DNA from: Spartobacteria bacterium | Lineage (GTDB): Bacteria > Verrucomicrobiota > Verrucomicrobiia > Chthoniobacterales > Chthoniobacteraceae | Length of the DNA: 64,000 nt | Direction of reading: 5' to 3' | Assembly (NCBI GenBank): GCA_021324395.1 | Contig: JAJPJG010000028.1 | Location: 1-64,000 of the forward strand | In this document: in pieces, positions 53,960-63,787 of the stretch | Position numbering within the stretch: the stretch's first letter is position 1 | How the letters are laid out: every line of letters starts with the position of its first letter | Position numbers and translations under genes: made by a program | The notes under the pieces: model-generated | Database searches by the model: none | The model's input: only the letters and a program-made list of their open reading frames with translations | Told to the model about the DNA's origin: nothing

Positions 53960-55672
53960 GTGAGCGCTCCTGCAGATACTCCAGTTCCAATGGTCAACGT
54001 CCAGATCGACGGCGTCTGGATGCAATTTCCAAAAGGCACGCGTATGATCGAGGCGTGCACGCAGGCGGGTAAATTCATTCCGCGCTATTGCTATCACCCG
54101 AAGCTTTCGTCGCCTGGTAACTGCCGCATGTGTTTGATCGAAATGGGCATGCCGAAAATGGGTCCGGACCGCAAGCCGGTGCTCGGCGCCGACGGCAAGC
54201 CGGAGATCGCGTGGATTCCGCGTCCGCAGATTTCGTGTGCGCAGGATATTGCCGAAGGCATGGGCATTCGAACGAGCTCGCCGATGGTTGAAGATTGCCG
54301 CAAAGGCGTGATGGAATTTCTGCTCATCAACCATCCGCTCGATTGTCCGATTTGTGATCAGGCGGGCGAGTGCCGGTTGCAGGAATTTTCGGTCGAGTAT
54401 GGCAACGCGCAATCGCGCTTTCTCGATCAGAAAGTTAAAAAACCGAAAAACGTCGAGCTCGGCCCGCGCGTGACACTCGACGCGGAGCGATGCGTGCTTT
54501 GCTCGCGCTGCATCCGTTTCATGAAGGAGGTCGCAAACGATGACGTGCTCGGCTTTGTTGATCGCGGCAGTTTTTCGACAATCGCGTGTCATCCCGATCG
54601 CCAACTCGATAGCAACTATTCGTTAAATACCGTTGATATCTGTCCGGTCGGCGCACTGACTTCGTCGGATTTTCGATTCAAAATGCGCGTCTGGTTTTTG
54701 AAAGAAACCAAAAGCATCGACGTCAACGACGGCCTCGGCTGCAACATCACGATCGGCAGCCGCGAGAACATCATCTATCGCATCACGCCGCGCGAAAATA
54801 ACGACGTGAACTCCTGCTGGATGCCCGATTCGCACCGGCTGAATTTCAAATATCTGCACAACGAACGACGCTTCCTCGGCCCGCAAATCAAGACGGGAAG
54901 CAGCTTGGCGCCAGTCGAGTGGCCGGTCGCAATCAATCGCGCTGCTGAGCAGTTAAAAAAATACGCGCTGACTTCTTCGCTCGCGATGATCGCGTCCGCG
55001 CGCATGACGAACGAAGAACTTTTCCTTGTGGGTCGACTCGCGAAAGCGCTCGGCATTCAAAAATTCGACGTGCTTCCGCGCGTCGGCGAAGCGGACGGCA
55101 TTCTCATTCCCGCCGATCGCAACTCGAACACGTCCGGCGCAAAATTGCTCGGCTTAACCGGGGAGCGACCAGGTGCGCGATTACCGGAAATCGCCGAGGG
55201 CGTGCGCACCGGCGCGATCAAGGCGCTGCTCTGTTTTGAAGATGCGACGCGCTGCGGAATCAGCGAAACCGACCTGGCGAAACTCGAGTCGATCGTGACG
55301 ATGGACATTTTGCCAAACAAAACGACGGCGCTCGCGAGTGTCGTGCTCGCGTCGAGCGGCTTCGCCGAAAAACGCGGCTCGCTCATCAACATCAACGGTC
55401 GCCTGCAGCGGCTCAATCGCGCCATCAGCGCGCCCGGCGAAGCGCGGGACGACTGGGAAATTTTGCGCGATCTGATCCAAGCCGTCTCCGGCTCCAACGG
55501 CATTTACATGATCGAGGATGTGTTTAAGCAAATGGCGGAGGAAGTTTCCGCTTTCGCCGGATTGAGCTTGAGCAAAATCGGCGATCTTGGTGTGCAGCTT
55601 CTGTCCGGTGATGGCAAAGCTGCGGAACGTCTCGACGCCGACCAACCCGTTGCGAAAACGCCCACCGCATGA
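53960..55672 (+). CDS. nuoG: NADH-quinone oxidoreductase subunit G
   Basis: 570 residues from GTG 53960. N-terminal 2Fe-2S domain (C44, C55, C58 and a later Cys in ISCAQDI), His/Cys cluster site (DCPICDQAGECRLQEF), a 4Fe-4S pair (CVLCSRCIRFM and DICPVGAL), then a shortened molybdopterin-oxidoreductase-like part. It is shorter than the E. coli protein (about 900 residues) and resembles compact forms. A weak upstream spacer and GTG start make translation dependent on the upstream gene. Confidence 0.95.
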   Translation: MSAPADTPVPMVNVQIDGVWMQFPKGTRMIEACTQAGKFIPRYCYHPKLSSPGNCRMCLIEMGMPKMGPDRKPVLGADGKPEIAWIPRPQISCAQDIAEGMGIRTSSPMVEDCRKGVMEFLLINHPLDCPICDQAGECRLQEFSVEYGNAQSRFLDQKVKKPKNVELGPRVTLDAERCVLCSRCIRFMKEVANDDVLGFVDRGSFSTIACHPDRQLDSNYSLNTVDICPVGALTSSDFRFKMRVWFLKETKSIDVNDGLGCNITIGSRENIIYRITPRENNDVNSCWMPDSHRLNFKYLHNERRFLGPQIKTGSSLAPVEWPVAINRAAEQLKKYALTSSLAMIASARMTNEELFLVGRLAKALGIQKFDVLPRVGEADGILIPADRNSNTSGAKLLGLTGERPGARLPEIAEGVRTGAIKALLCFEDATRCGISETDLAKLESIVTMDILPNKTTALASVVLASSGFAEKRGSLININGRLQRLNRAISAPGEARDDWEILRDLIQAVSGSNGIYMIEDVFKQMAEEVSAFAGLSLSKIGDLGVQLLSGDGKAAERLDADQPVAKTPTA

Positions 55673-56832
55673 TGAACGCGCTCGCATCCCTCGACTGGTT
55701 TTTGATTGCCACTTCGCTCGCGAAAACGGTTTTTCTGCTGTTTCTCGTGGTGTTGCCGATGGTTTCATACACCGTTTATGCGGAACGGCGCGTTAGCGCG
55801 CTGATCCAGGATCGTCTCGGCCCGAACCGTGTTGGTTTTCCCACCACGCTGCTCGGTTTGAAAACGGACATCTCGCCGTTTCTCGGAGGACTCGGACAGC
55901 CGATCGCGGACGCGGTGAAGCTGCTGCTGAAAGAAGATTTCACGCCGGCGCACGTCAAAAAATTCTACTACTGGATTGCGCCCGGACTCGGCATCGCGGC
56001 GGTGATCGTCACGCTCGCAGTGATTCCGTTTGGCAGCTCGTTTTTGGGCGTGCCGATGGTGATCGCAAACGTCAACGTCGGTCCGCTTTTCATCTTCGCA
56101 ATTTCGTCGTTGAGCGTTTACGGCATCGTGCTCGCAGGCTGGTCGGCGAATTCGAAATATCCATTCCTCGGCGGCATCCGCTCGAGTTCGCAGATGATTT
56201 CCTACGAACTTGCGCTTGGCCTCTCGGTCGTGCCGCTGTTCTTGATTCTGGGCCGGCTCAATCTCCCCGAGATCGTGCAATACCAAGTCAAAAACGGCTG
56301 GCTGCTGCTGCCGTTTACCGACGGGAAGCTGACGCTGAAAGAAGTGCTGCTTTGGATTCCGGTTTTCATCTCGTTCGTGATTTTCACCATTTCGCTTTTC
56401 GCGGAAACAAACCGTCTGCCATTTGACCTTCCGGAATGTGAAACCGAGCTCGTGGCCGGTTATCACACGGAATATTCGTCGATGAAATTCGCGCTGTTTT
56501 TCCTCGGCGAATATGCCGCGATGATCGCGGGCTCATCGCTCGTAGTGACGATGTTTTTGGGCGGCTGGCATCTGCCGTTCATTCCCGATGGCGCGAATCA
56601 AGGCGGACTCGATTTTCTGCACGCGGTGCCGGCGTGGATTTGGGGCATCGTGAACATCACCGTCTTTTTCGGCAAGGTCGCAGCACTGCTCTTTTTCTTC
56701 ATCTGGGTGCGCTGGACGCTGCCGCGTTTCCGCTACGACCAGCTCATGCGCCTCGGCTGGATTTACTTTTTCGAAATCGCCTTCATCAACGTCATCCTCA
56801 CCGCGGGTATCCTCGCGTTTTTCCCGAACTGA
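55669..56832 (+). CDS. nuoH: NADH-quinone oxidoreductase subunit H
   Basis: 387 residues, about eight membrane helices. ERRVSALIQDRLGPNRVGFP and the cytoplasmic loop with FAETNRLPFDLPECETELVAGYHTEYSSMKFALFFLGEYA are the quinone-site hallmarks of NuoH. Overlaps nuoG by 4 bp and is followed 1 bp later by nuoI. Confidence 0.97.
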   Translation: MMNALASLDWFLIATSLAKTVFLLFLVVLPMVSYTVYAERRVSALIQDRLGPNRVGFPTTLLGLKTDISPFLGGLGQPIADAVKLLLKEDFTPAHVKKFYYWIAPGLGIAAVIVTLAVIPFGSSFLGVPMVIANVNVGPLFIFAISSLSVYGIVLAGWSANSKYPFLGGIRSSSQMISYELALGLSVVPLFLILGRLNLPEIVQYQVKNGWLLLPFTDGKLTLKEVLLWIPVFISFVIFTISLFAETNRLPFDLPECETELVAGYHTEYSSMKFALFFLGEYAAMIAGSSLVVTMFLGGWHLPFIPDGANQGGLDFLHAVPAWIWGIVNITVFFGKVAALLFFFIWVRWTLPRFRYDQLMRLGWIYFFEIAFINVILTAGILAFFPN

Positions 56833-56833
56833 C

Positions 56834-57364
56834 ATGGCTTACACCGTCCCACGTCCCAAACTCACGCTCGCGGAAAAATTCTACCTGCCGCAGGTCGTCG
56901 CCGGCCTGCTGATTACGTGGAAGCATTTTAAAAACATGCTGCTCGGGCGCACGAAAATCATCATGCAGTATCCCGAGGAAAAATGGGACGCGAGCATGCC
57001 GTCGTATTATCGCGGCGCGCCGACGCTTGTGCGCGATGAGCACGGCCGCGAGCGCTGCGTCGCTTGCCAGTTGTGCGAATTCATCTGCCCGCCGCGCGCG
57101 ATCCGCATCAAGCCGGGCGAAATTCCACCTGCGAGCAAATGGGCGAAGGTCGAGAAATATCCCGAGGAGTTCGACATCGACATGATCCGCTGCATCTACT
57201 GCGGATTGTGCGAGGAAGTCTGCCCCGAGCAGGCGATTTTCCTGCGGAAAGATTACGCGATCACCGGCCTGTCGCGATCGGAGATGATTCACAACAAAGC
57301 GAAGCTCTACGAACTCGGTGGTGTAATGGACGGCGTCGTCAACAAGTGGAATCCGAAAAAATAA
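56834..57364 (+). CDS. nuoI: NADH-quinone oxidoreductase subunit I
   Basis: 176 residues with two 4Fe-4S motifs, CVACQLCEFICPPRAI and CIYCGLCEEVCPEQAI, that carry clusters N6a and N6b. The N-terminal basic-hydrophobic helix contacts the membrane arm. Typical length and position between nuoH and nuoJ. Confidence 0.97.
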   Translation: MAYTVPRPKLTLAEKFYLPQVVAGLLITWKHFKNMLLGRTKIIMQYPEEKWDASMPSYYRGAPTLVRDEHGRERCVACQLCEFICPPRAIRIKPGEIPPASKWAKVEKYPEEFDIDMIRCIYCGLCEEVCPEQAIFLRKDYAITGLSRSEMIHNKAKLYELGGVMDGVVNKWNPKK

Positions 57365-57377
57365 AAAGCCATCCCTA

Positions 57378-57878
57378 ATGTCGCCGCTGTTTTTTTGGAT
57401 TTTTTCGCTCTTGATGCTCGGCTTCGCCGCGTCGGTCGTGCTGAACCGCAATCCCGTCGCGAGCGCGCTGAGCCTCGTCGTTTCGTTTCTCGGGCTCGCG
57501 GCACTTTACGTATCGCTCGACGCATATTTCATCGGCACGATTCAAGTGCTCGTTTACGCCGGCGCGGTGATGGTGCTGTTTTTGTTCATCATCATGCTGC
57601 TCGATTTGAAAGCGGAGCAACGGCGCAAATTGAATATCGCGGTGACGGCTGGCGGCGTGATCGTGACGCTTGGTTTTGTTGCGCAACTCATCCACGTCTT
57701 GCACCGGCTGCCAATCGGCAACCAGCCATTCAGCGCGCTGCCCGCGCCACTCGATGACGTGCGCAACGTCGGCACCACGCTTTTTTCCGCTTACAACCTG
57801 CCCTTCCAGGTCGTCGGCGTGCTGCTGCTCGTGGCGAGCATCGGCGTCATCGTGCTGAGCAAACGCGAACTGAAATGA
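57378..57878 (+). CDS. nuoJ: NADH-quinone oxidoreductase subunit J
   Basis: 166 residues, five membrane helices; [25 protein letters not shown] and [17 protein letters not shown] are the NuoJ signatures, including the helix with the pi-bulge. The end overlaps nuoK by 4 bp. Confidence 0.96.
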   Translation: MSPLFFWIFSLLMLGFAASVVLNRNPVASALSLVVSFLGLAALYVSLDAYFIGTIQVLVYAGAVMVLFLFIIMLLDLKAEQRRKLNIAVTAGGVIVTLGFVAQLIHVLHRLPIGNQPFSALPAPLDDVRNVGTTLFSAYNLPFQVVGVLLLVASIGVIVLSKRELK

Positions 57879-58192
57879 TCACGCTCAACGATTATCTCCT
57901 CGTCAGCGGTCTGCTTTTCGCCATCGGCTTCGCGGGCGTGTTGTTGCGGCGCAATATCATCATTATTTTCATGTGCCTCGAGCTGATGCTCAATGCGGCG
58001 AACCTCTCGCTCGTCGCGTTCTCGCGGTTCCAGGCGGTCGGCGGTTTGCCAAATTACAACGGCCAGATGCTCGCGTTTTTCACGATCACCGTCGCTGCGG
58101 CGGAAGTCGCGGTCGGCCTTGCGATCATCGTCGCGCTCTATCGCGCCCGCCAGACGACACACGTCGAAGACATCAACAGCATGAAGTTCTAG
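57875..58192 (+). CDS. nuoK: NADH-quinone oxidoreductase subunit K
   Basis: 105 residues, three helices. [32 protein letters not shown] contains the Glu of the proton path; a second Glu is in [21 protein letters not shown] overlap with nuoJ; nuoL follows after 1 bp. Confidence 0.97.
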   Translation: MITLNDYLLVSGLLFAIGFAGVLLRRNIIIIFMCLELMLNAANLSLVAFSRFQAVGGLPNYNGQMLAFFTITVAAAEVAVGLAIIVALYRARQTTHVEDINSMKF

Positions 58193-58193
58193 C

Positions 58194-59990
58194 ATGTTTC
58201 TTCCCTGGCTCATTCTTCTCGCGCCGCTGTTTAGTGCGGCAATCATCACGCTGTTCACGCAACGCATCCGCGCGCTGAGCGTCGCGATTTCGGTAACGGC
58301 GGTGCTCGTTTCGTTCGTCGGCGTTTGCCTGCTGTTCCGCTTCCCGGACGGCGCGCAGATCGCGCAATATCCGTGGCTGAATTTCGGCGCGGACCTGACG
58401 GTTCCGATCGGTTTCATGATCGACAAGCTCAGCAAAGCGATGCTGTTTGTCGTCACGCTCGTCGGCTCGCTGATTCACATTTACTCGATCGGCTACATGG
58501 CGGATGACGACGGCAAATCGCGTTACTTCGCGGGCTTGTCGATGTTCATGTTCTCGATGCTCGGCATCGTGTTCGCGAACAACTTCGTGATGATGTTCAT
58601 TTTTTGGGAACTCGTCGGCGTCAGTTCCTACGTTTTGATCGGACATTATTTCACGCGCGGCTCGGCCGCGGATGCGGCGAAAAAAGCGTTCATCACAAAT
58701 CGCATCGGCGACTTCGGTTTCATGCTCGGCATTCTGATGGTCTGGCTCGCGGCCGGCTCGATTGCATTCAGCAACATTCACGCGAATCTCGGCAAACTCA
58801 CCGCAAACCCCGCTTATCTCACCATCGCCACGCTGCTCGTTTTCTGCGGCGCGGTCGGAAAATCCGCGCAGTTCCCGCTCCACGTCTGGCTGCCGGACGC
58901 GATGGAAGGCCCGACGCCGGTCAGCGCGCTGATCCACGCGGCGACGATGGTTGCAGCCGGCGTTTACATGCTGTCGCGCGTCTTTTTCCTCATCGAAGCT
59001 TCGCCGGACGCGCAGCACGTGATCGCGTGGATCGGCATCATCACCGCCGTCATGGCCGCACTGATGGCGACGCAGCAAAACGACATCAAGCGCATCCTGG
59101 CTTACTCCACGCTCTCTCAACTCGGCTACATGGTTTCGGCGGTCGGCCTCGCATCGAGTGAAGCAGCGATGTTCCACTTGTTTACACACGCGTTTTTCAA
59201 GGCACTGCTCTTCCTCGGTGCCGGCTCGGTCATTCACGCGCTGCACCACGAGCAGGACATCTGGAAAATGGGCGCGCTGAAAAACAAAATGCCGATCACG
59301 TTTTTGACGTTCGCGATCGCGACGCTCGCGCTCACCGGCTGCCCCGGCCTCAGCGGATTTTTTAGCAAAGACGCCATCCTCATGGCCGCGCACGAGCACA
59401 ACCGCGCGATCTTCTCGCTCGCGCTGATCACCGCATTTTTGACTGCGTTTTACATGTTCCGTCTGTTCGTCGTCGTCTTCCTCGGCCGCGCAAAATCCGA
59501 CGCTGCGAAACATGGCCACGAAGCCGGCGGAGTAATGACCATTCCGCTCACCGTCCTCGCGATTTTCTCCGTCATCGGCGGCTACGCATTTTTCGCCGCG
59601 CGCTTTCTCGACCTGCCGCACGAGGAAACACGCATCATCGCCGTGCCGGTCCTCGCGTTCATTGTATTCATCGCCGGCGCGGGGCTTGCGACGTTTTTGT
59701 ATTCGGGCAAAACGGAAGACCCGATCCACATTCCGCTTTTCGCGAACAAATTTTACATCGACGAATTTTACGCGCTGCTGATCCGCTGGACGCACGATCT
59801 GCTCGCGGCGATCAGCGCCTGGTTCGATCGCTGGGTGCTTGACGGCGCGATCGTGCGCGGCCTTTTCAGCGGCGGCACTTACGTCAGCGGTTTCGTGTTG
59901 CGCTTCCTGCAAGTCGGCAATCTGCAAGCTTACGCGTTCGTCTTCGGCTTCGGCATCGTCGCGCTGCTGTATTTCGTCATTTTTAAATAA
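58194..59990 (+). CDS. nuoL: NADH-quinone oxidoreductase subunit L
   Basis: 598 residues, an antiporter-like subunit. GDFGFMLGILMVW, KSAQFPLHVWLPDAMEGPTPVSALIHAATMVAAGVY and STLSQLGYM carry the conserved Lys/Glu/His residues of the proton channel. The C-terminal lateral helix is present. The opposite-strand 584-codon frame is a shadow. Confidence 0.96.
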   Translation: MFLPWLILLAPLFSAAIITLFTQRIRALSVAISVTAVLVSFVGVCLLFRFPDGAQIAQYPWLNFGADLTVPIGFMIDKLSKAMLFVVTLVGSLIHIYSIGYMADDDGKSRYFAGLSMFMFSMLGIVFANNFVMMFIFWELVGVSSYVLIGHYFTRGSAADAAKKAFITNRIGDFGFMLGILMVWLAAGSIAFSNIHANLGKLTANPAYLTIATLLVFCGAVGKSAQFPLHVWLPDAMEGPTPVSALIHAATMVAAGVYMLSRVFFLIEASPDAQHVIAWIGIITAVMAALMATQQNDIKRILAYSTLSQLGYMVSAVGLASSEAAMFHLFTHAFFKALLFLGAGSVIHALHHEQDIWKMGALKNKMPITFLTFAIATLALTGCPGLSGFFSKDAILMAAHEHNRAIFSLALITAFLTAFYMFRLFVVVFLGRAKSDAAKHGHEAGGVMTIPLTVLAIFSVIGGYAFFAARFLDLPHEETRIIAVPVLAFIVFIAGAGLATFLYSGKTEDPIHIPLFANKFYIDEFYALLIRWTHDLLAAISAWFDRWVLDGAIVRGLFSGGTYVSGFVLRFLQVGNLQAYAFVFGFGIVALLYFVIFK

Positions 59991-59996
59991 CCGCGC

Positions 59997-61466
59997 ATGT
60001 TAACGCTCCTCATCGTCATTCCGATTCTCGCCACGATCGCCGTGCTGCTCGGCGCACCGGCGCGCGCGACGTCGTTCGGCGCGGCGCTCGCGAATCTCGC
60101 GCTCACACTCGCGGCGCTTTTGAAATACGACCGCGTCGCGGCCGGGTTCCAGCTCGAGTCGAGCTGCACCATTTTGCGCGATTGGGATTTGAAGTTCTTC
60201 GTCGGCGCGGACGGGCTAAGCCTGCTGATGCTTTTGCTGACGGCCATCGTCACGGTTGCTGCGGTGTGGGTCACGCCTGTCGTGGAGAAAATGGAGAAGC
60301 AATTTTACGCGTGCCTGCTGCTCATTTCCGCGGGCGCGGTTGGCGCGTTTGCTTCGCTCGACCTGTTTTTCTTCTACGCATTTCACGAGCTCGCGCTCAT
60401 CCCGACATTTTTGTTGATCGGCATCTGGGGCTCGGGCGAACGCCAGGCCGCCGCGTGGAAAATCACGATTTATCTCGCGGTCGGCAGCTTCATTCTGCTG
60501 CTCGGCTTGATCGGCCTTTACCAAAGCGTGCCGCTTGCGCAGCGGACATTCGACATTCCGAAACTGCAGGCGCTCGCGCGCGACGGCTGGATCAATCCCG
60601 CAGGCGCGAACTGGATTTATCTGCTGCTGCTCATCGGCTTCGGCATTTTGATTTCGCTGTTTCCGTTTCACACGTGGGCGCCGCAGGCTTACGCAAGCGC
60701 GCCGACTCCCGCCGCGATGTTGCACGCGGGTGTTTTGAAAAAGTTCGGTCTTTACGGCTTGCTCCGCGTCGCGCTGCCGCTGCTGCCACAAGCCGCGCAG
60801 CACTGGACGAACCTACTACTCGTCCTGCTCATCGGCAACATCCTTTACGTCGGCTTCGCCACGATCGCGCAGAAGCGGCTCGACGTGATGCTGGGCTATT
60901 CGAGCGTGATGCACATGGGCTACATTTTCCTCGGCATCGCGGCGTTCAATTCGCTCGGCCTCAGCGGAGCGGCGCTGCTGATGTTCGCGCACGGGCTTTC
61001 GATCGCGGCGCTGTTTGCGATCAGCGGCCAATTGCGCCAGCGCACGGCGACGCTCGCGTTTTCCGATCTCGGCGGACTCGCAAAACAGATGCCGGTGCTC
61101 GGCGTGATGTTCGGCATCGCGGCATTCGCCTCCATCGGTCTGCCGGGCTTCGCAAACTTCGCGAGCGAGATCCTGGTCTTCTTTGGCGCGTTTAAAAACG
61201 GAACGGCATCGCCGTTTTCCAACTATCAGATCACCGTCGCGCTCGCGCTGTGGGGCGTCGTGATCTCCGCGGTTTACATGCTGCGCGCTTATCGCGAGGT
61301 GTTCTGGGGCGAGCTCGACGAACGCTGGAACCAACTGCGCGATATCGGCCTCGCGCGCTGGCCGATCGTGCTCCTGCTTGGCGTGCTGATGCTCGCCGGA
61401 TTTTTCCCGCAGCTTTTCCTCAATCTCCTCGCGCCCGCTGTGAAAGGTTTTCTCGCACTGAAATGA
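59997..61466 (+). CDS. nuoM: NADH-quinone oxidoreductase subunit M
   Basis: 489 residues, antiporter-like. FFFYAFHELALIPTFLLIGIWG, SLFPFHTWAPQAYASAPTPAAMLHAGVLKKFGLYGL and YSSVMHMGYIFLG are NuoM signatures. The stop overlaps nuoN by 4 bp. Confidence 0.96.
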   Translation: MLTLLIVIPILATIAVLLGAPARATSFGAALANLALTLAALLKYDRVAAGFQLESSCTILRDWDLKFFVGADGLSLLMLLLTAIVTVAAVWVTPVVEKMEKQFYACLLLISAGAVGAFASLDLFFFYAFHELALIPTFLLIGIWGSGERQAAAWKITIYLAVGSFILLLGLIGLYQSVPLAQRTFDIPKLQALARDGWINPAGANWIYLLLLIGFGILISLFPFHTWAPQAYASAPTPAAMLHAGVLKKFGLYGLLRVALPLLPQAAQHWTNLLLVLLIGNILYVGFATIAQKRLDVMLGYSSVMHMGYIFLGIAAFNSLGLSGAALLMFAHGLSIAALFAISGQLRQRTATLAFSDLGGLAKQMPVLGVMFGIAAFASIGLPGFANFASEILVFFGAFKNGTASPFSNYQITVALALWGVVISAVYMLRAYREVFWGELDERWNQLRDIGLARWPIVLLLGVLMLAGFFPQLFLNLLAPAVKGFLALK

Positions 61467-62941
61467 TCGCGCCTGTTTTCCTCGAAATTGCCGTGCTGGT
61501 CATCGGCATGTTTTTGATGATGTATGAAGCGTTCGCGAGCGATCGCGACAAGCGCTTCGTCGCGTGGGCTGGCATCGCCGGGCTCTCGCTCATTTTCGTG
61601 CTCAGCTTTTTCGCGCAGCAAACTCCCGCCGCGACCGACGTCCGCAATTACCTTTGGTTCTACAAAGCCGACGCGTTCGCGCTTTTCTTCAAGCGCTTCG
61701 CGCTGCTGACGACCATCGTTGTGCTGGTCATGTCGCTCGAATATCGCGAGGTCGTGCGCCGCTACATCTTCGGCGCGGGCAACGAAGGCGGCGTCGGCGA
61801 ATTTTTCGCGCTGCCGGTGTTCACCTGCGCGGGTTTGATGTGGATGGCATCGGCGATCGATTTCATCCAGATCTTCGTCTCGCTCGAGCTCGTCACGATC
61901 TCGTTTTACATCCTCGTCAGCTACATGCGCCGCAACAACGGCTCGCTCGAGGCCGGCGTGAAATACCTCATCCTCGGCGCACTCTCGACCGGCTTTCTCG
62001 TTTACGGCATCACGTGGCTCTTCGGCGTCACCGGCGAGACGAACCTCGACCGCCTCGCCGTAAAAATGCAGACGCTGCATAGCTTTGATACGCCGCTGCT
62101 CTTCGGCGCGATGCTCATCTTAGTCGGCCTTGGATTCAAAATCGCCGCCGCGCCATTCCAGATTTGGGTGCCCGATGTTTACCAAGGCGCGCCGACGCCG
62201 ATCACCGCGTTTTTGTCAGTCGGATCGAAAGGCGCCGGTTTCATCGTGCTCATGCGTGTGCTGCAGGCATTCGTCTCCACGCCGGTGCTGCGGGAAAAAG
62301 TGATGGCCGCAACCGCAGTCATCGCCGCGCTGACGCTTCTCTACGGCAACCTCGCCGCAATCCCGCAGACCAACCTCAAGCGCCTGCTCGCCTACTCCAG
62401 CATTGCGCACGCCGGTTACCTGCTGCTCGCCGTCGCCAGCATCGCGGCACCGCGCTCCGGCGAAGCGATCGCGTTCTATCTCGCCGGCTACCTGCTGATG
62501 ACGCTGCTCTCCTTCCTCGTCATCATCGTTGTCGCCAACGCCACCGGCGGCGATGACATCGCAAACTTCAACGGTCTCGGCAAACGCGCCCCTGCGCTCG
62601 CCTTCGCGCTCCTCGCGGCCATGCTCTCGCTCGCGGGAATCCCACTCACCGCCGGTTTCTTCGGCAAATTCTTCGTCTTCGCCGCCGCGCTGCAGGAGGG
62701 CCACTATGTCCTCGTCGGCATTGGCGTTCTCACAGTCGGCGCCGGCTTTTACTATTACCTGAAAGTCGTCCGCGCGATGTATTGGCTCGACACCACCAGC
62801 GACGCCAAGATCGAGATCGCCCCGCTGACGCGGTTTACCCTCATCGCTCTCACTGCGCTCATCTTCATCCTCGGCATCTACCCGCAGCCCGTCCTCAACA
62901 TGCTGCGCGATGAACCAGTTCCCGCGCTCGCGGCAAAGTAG
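61463..62941 (+). CDS. nuoN: NADH-quinone oxidoreductase subunit N
   Basis: 492 residues from ATG 61463 (a longer upstream frame is shadow). LELVTISFYILVSYMRRNNGSLEAGVKYLILGALSTGFLVYG and AAPFQIWVPDVYQGAPTPITAFLSVGSKGAGFIVLMR are diagnostic of NuoN. Last gene of the operon; the 87 bp after it to the HNH gene hold no clear terminator. Confidence 0.96.
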   Translation: MIAPVFLEIAVLVIGMFLMMYEAFASDRDKRFVAWAGIAGLSLIFVLSFFAQQTPAATDVRNYLWFYKADAFALFFKRFALLTTIVVLVMSLEYREVVRRYIFGAGNEGGVGEFFALPVFTCAGLMWMASAIDFIQIFVSLELVTISFYILVSYMRRNNGSLEAGVKYLILGALSTGFLVYGITWLFGVTGETNLDRLAVKMQTLHSFDTPLLFGAMLILVGLGFKIAAAPFQIWVPDVYQGAPTPITAFLSVGSKGAGFIVLMRVLQAFVSTPVLREKVMAATAVIAALTLLYGNLAAIPQTNLKRLLAYSSIAHAGYLLLAVASIAAPRSGEAIAFYLAGYLLMTLLSFLVIIVVANATGGDDIANFNGLGKRAPALAFALLAAMLSLAGIPLTAGFFGKFFVFAAALQEGHYVLVGIGVLTVGAGFYYYLKVVRAMYWLDTTSDAKIEIAPLTRFTLIALTALIFILGIYPQPVLNMLRDEPVPALAAK

Positions 62942-63028
62942 GCCGGGTCTCGGGCGACATCACCTCACCGGCTTGACGCAAAGCTGCTCCGGGCGCATTT
63001 TCCGTAAGCTGGGCTGGATGCGAAGGCG

Positions 63029-63631
63029 TTAGTCCCCGAGCTCGACGTTCCAATACGCGAGGTCGATGAAGTGCTTCCAGCTATCGTGCTGCTGGCCGTG
63101 GAAGGTGAGATGGACGAACGGGCGCCATTTCGGGCGCGCGGGTTTGCGGATGAGGTGCATGCCGGCTTCGTGCGGGAGGCGGTTGCCTTTGCGCGTATTG
63201 CACGGGATGCAGGAGCAGACGATGTTTTCCCAGTTTGTCAGTCCGCCGCGGTCGCGCGGGATGACGTGGTCTAGGTTGAGGTCTTTGCGCTCGAAGATTT
63301 TGCCGCAGTATTGGCAGGTGTTCTTGTCGCGCTCAAAGATGTTGTGGCGCGTGAATTTCACTTCCTTCTGCGGAAGGCGATCGAAGAGCAGCAGCACGAT
63401 AATGCGCGGGACGCGGATTTTAAAAGAAATGGTGTGGACCATTTCCTCCTCGGGTTCGCGCTGGGAAAATTCCTGCCAGCTGGAGAAATCGTGGGTGAGG
63501 AAATTGTTCTTGGCGTCGGAGCAGACGACTTGCGCGTGCCCCTGGCAAAGGAGTGTGAAGGCGCGGCGGACAGTGCAGACATTGACCGCCTGCCAGAGCC
63601 GATTGAGGACTAGGACTTGCCGGTCTAGCAT
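63029..63631 (-). CDS. HNH endonuclease
   Basis: 200 residues from ATG 63631. A zinc-ribbon/HNH core is complete: CQYCGKIFERKDLNLDHVIPRDRGGLTNWENIVCSCIPCNTRKGN (about 113-157). The N-terminus is RVPRIIVLL-like, typical of stand-alone bacterial HNH proteins of unknown target. Convergent with nuoN. Confidence 0.93.
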   Translation of the reverse strand: MLDRQVLVLNRLWQAVNVCTVRRAFTLLCQGHAQVVCSDAKNNFLTHDFSSWQEFSQREPEEEMVHTISFKIRVPRIIVLLLFDRLPQKEVKFTRHNIFERDKNTCQYCGKIFERKDLNLDHVIPRDRGGLTNWENIVCSCIPCNTRKGNRLPHEAGMHLIRKPARPKWRPFVHLTFHGQQHDSWKHFIDLAYWNVELGD

Positions 63632-63787
63632 GGGAAATTTTGCGCGCACGCTAGCATTCGTTCGTCCGGCTGTCAATCGGGGTCACGCAATCGTAACATT
63701 GTGGAACCCTCATAAATAAAGGCGCAAACAACTCAGGAGATTCGTTTGCATGATTCGGGCGGATGCAGTAGCTTTTTCGCCTTTTCT

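Noticed and set aside
58173-59927. 584-codon minus-strand frame rich in Arg, Glu and Asp
   Set aside because: Antisense to nuoL, with low-complexity charged composition.
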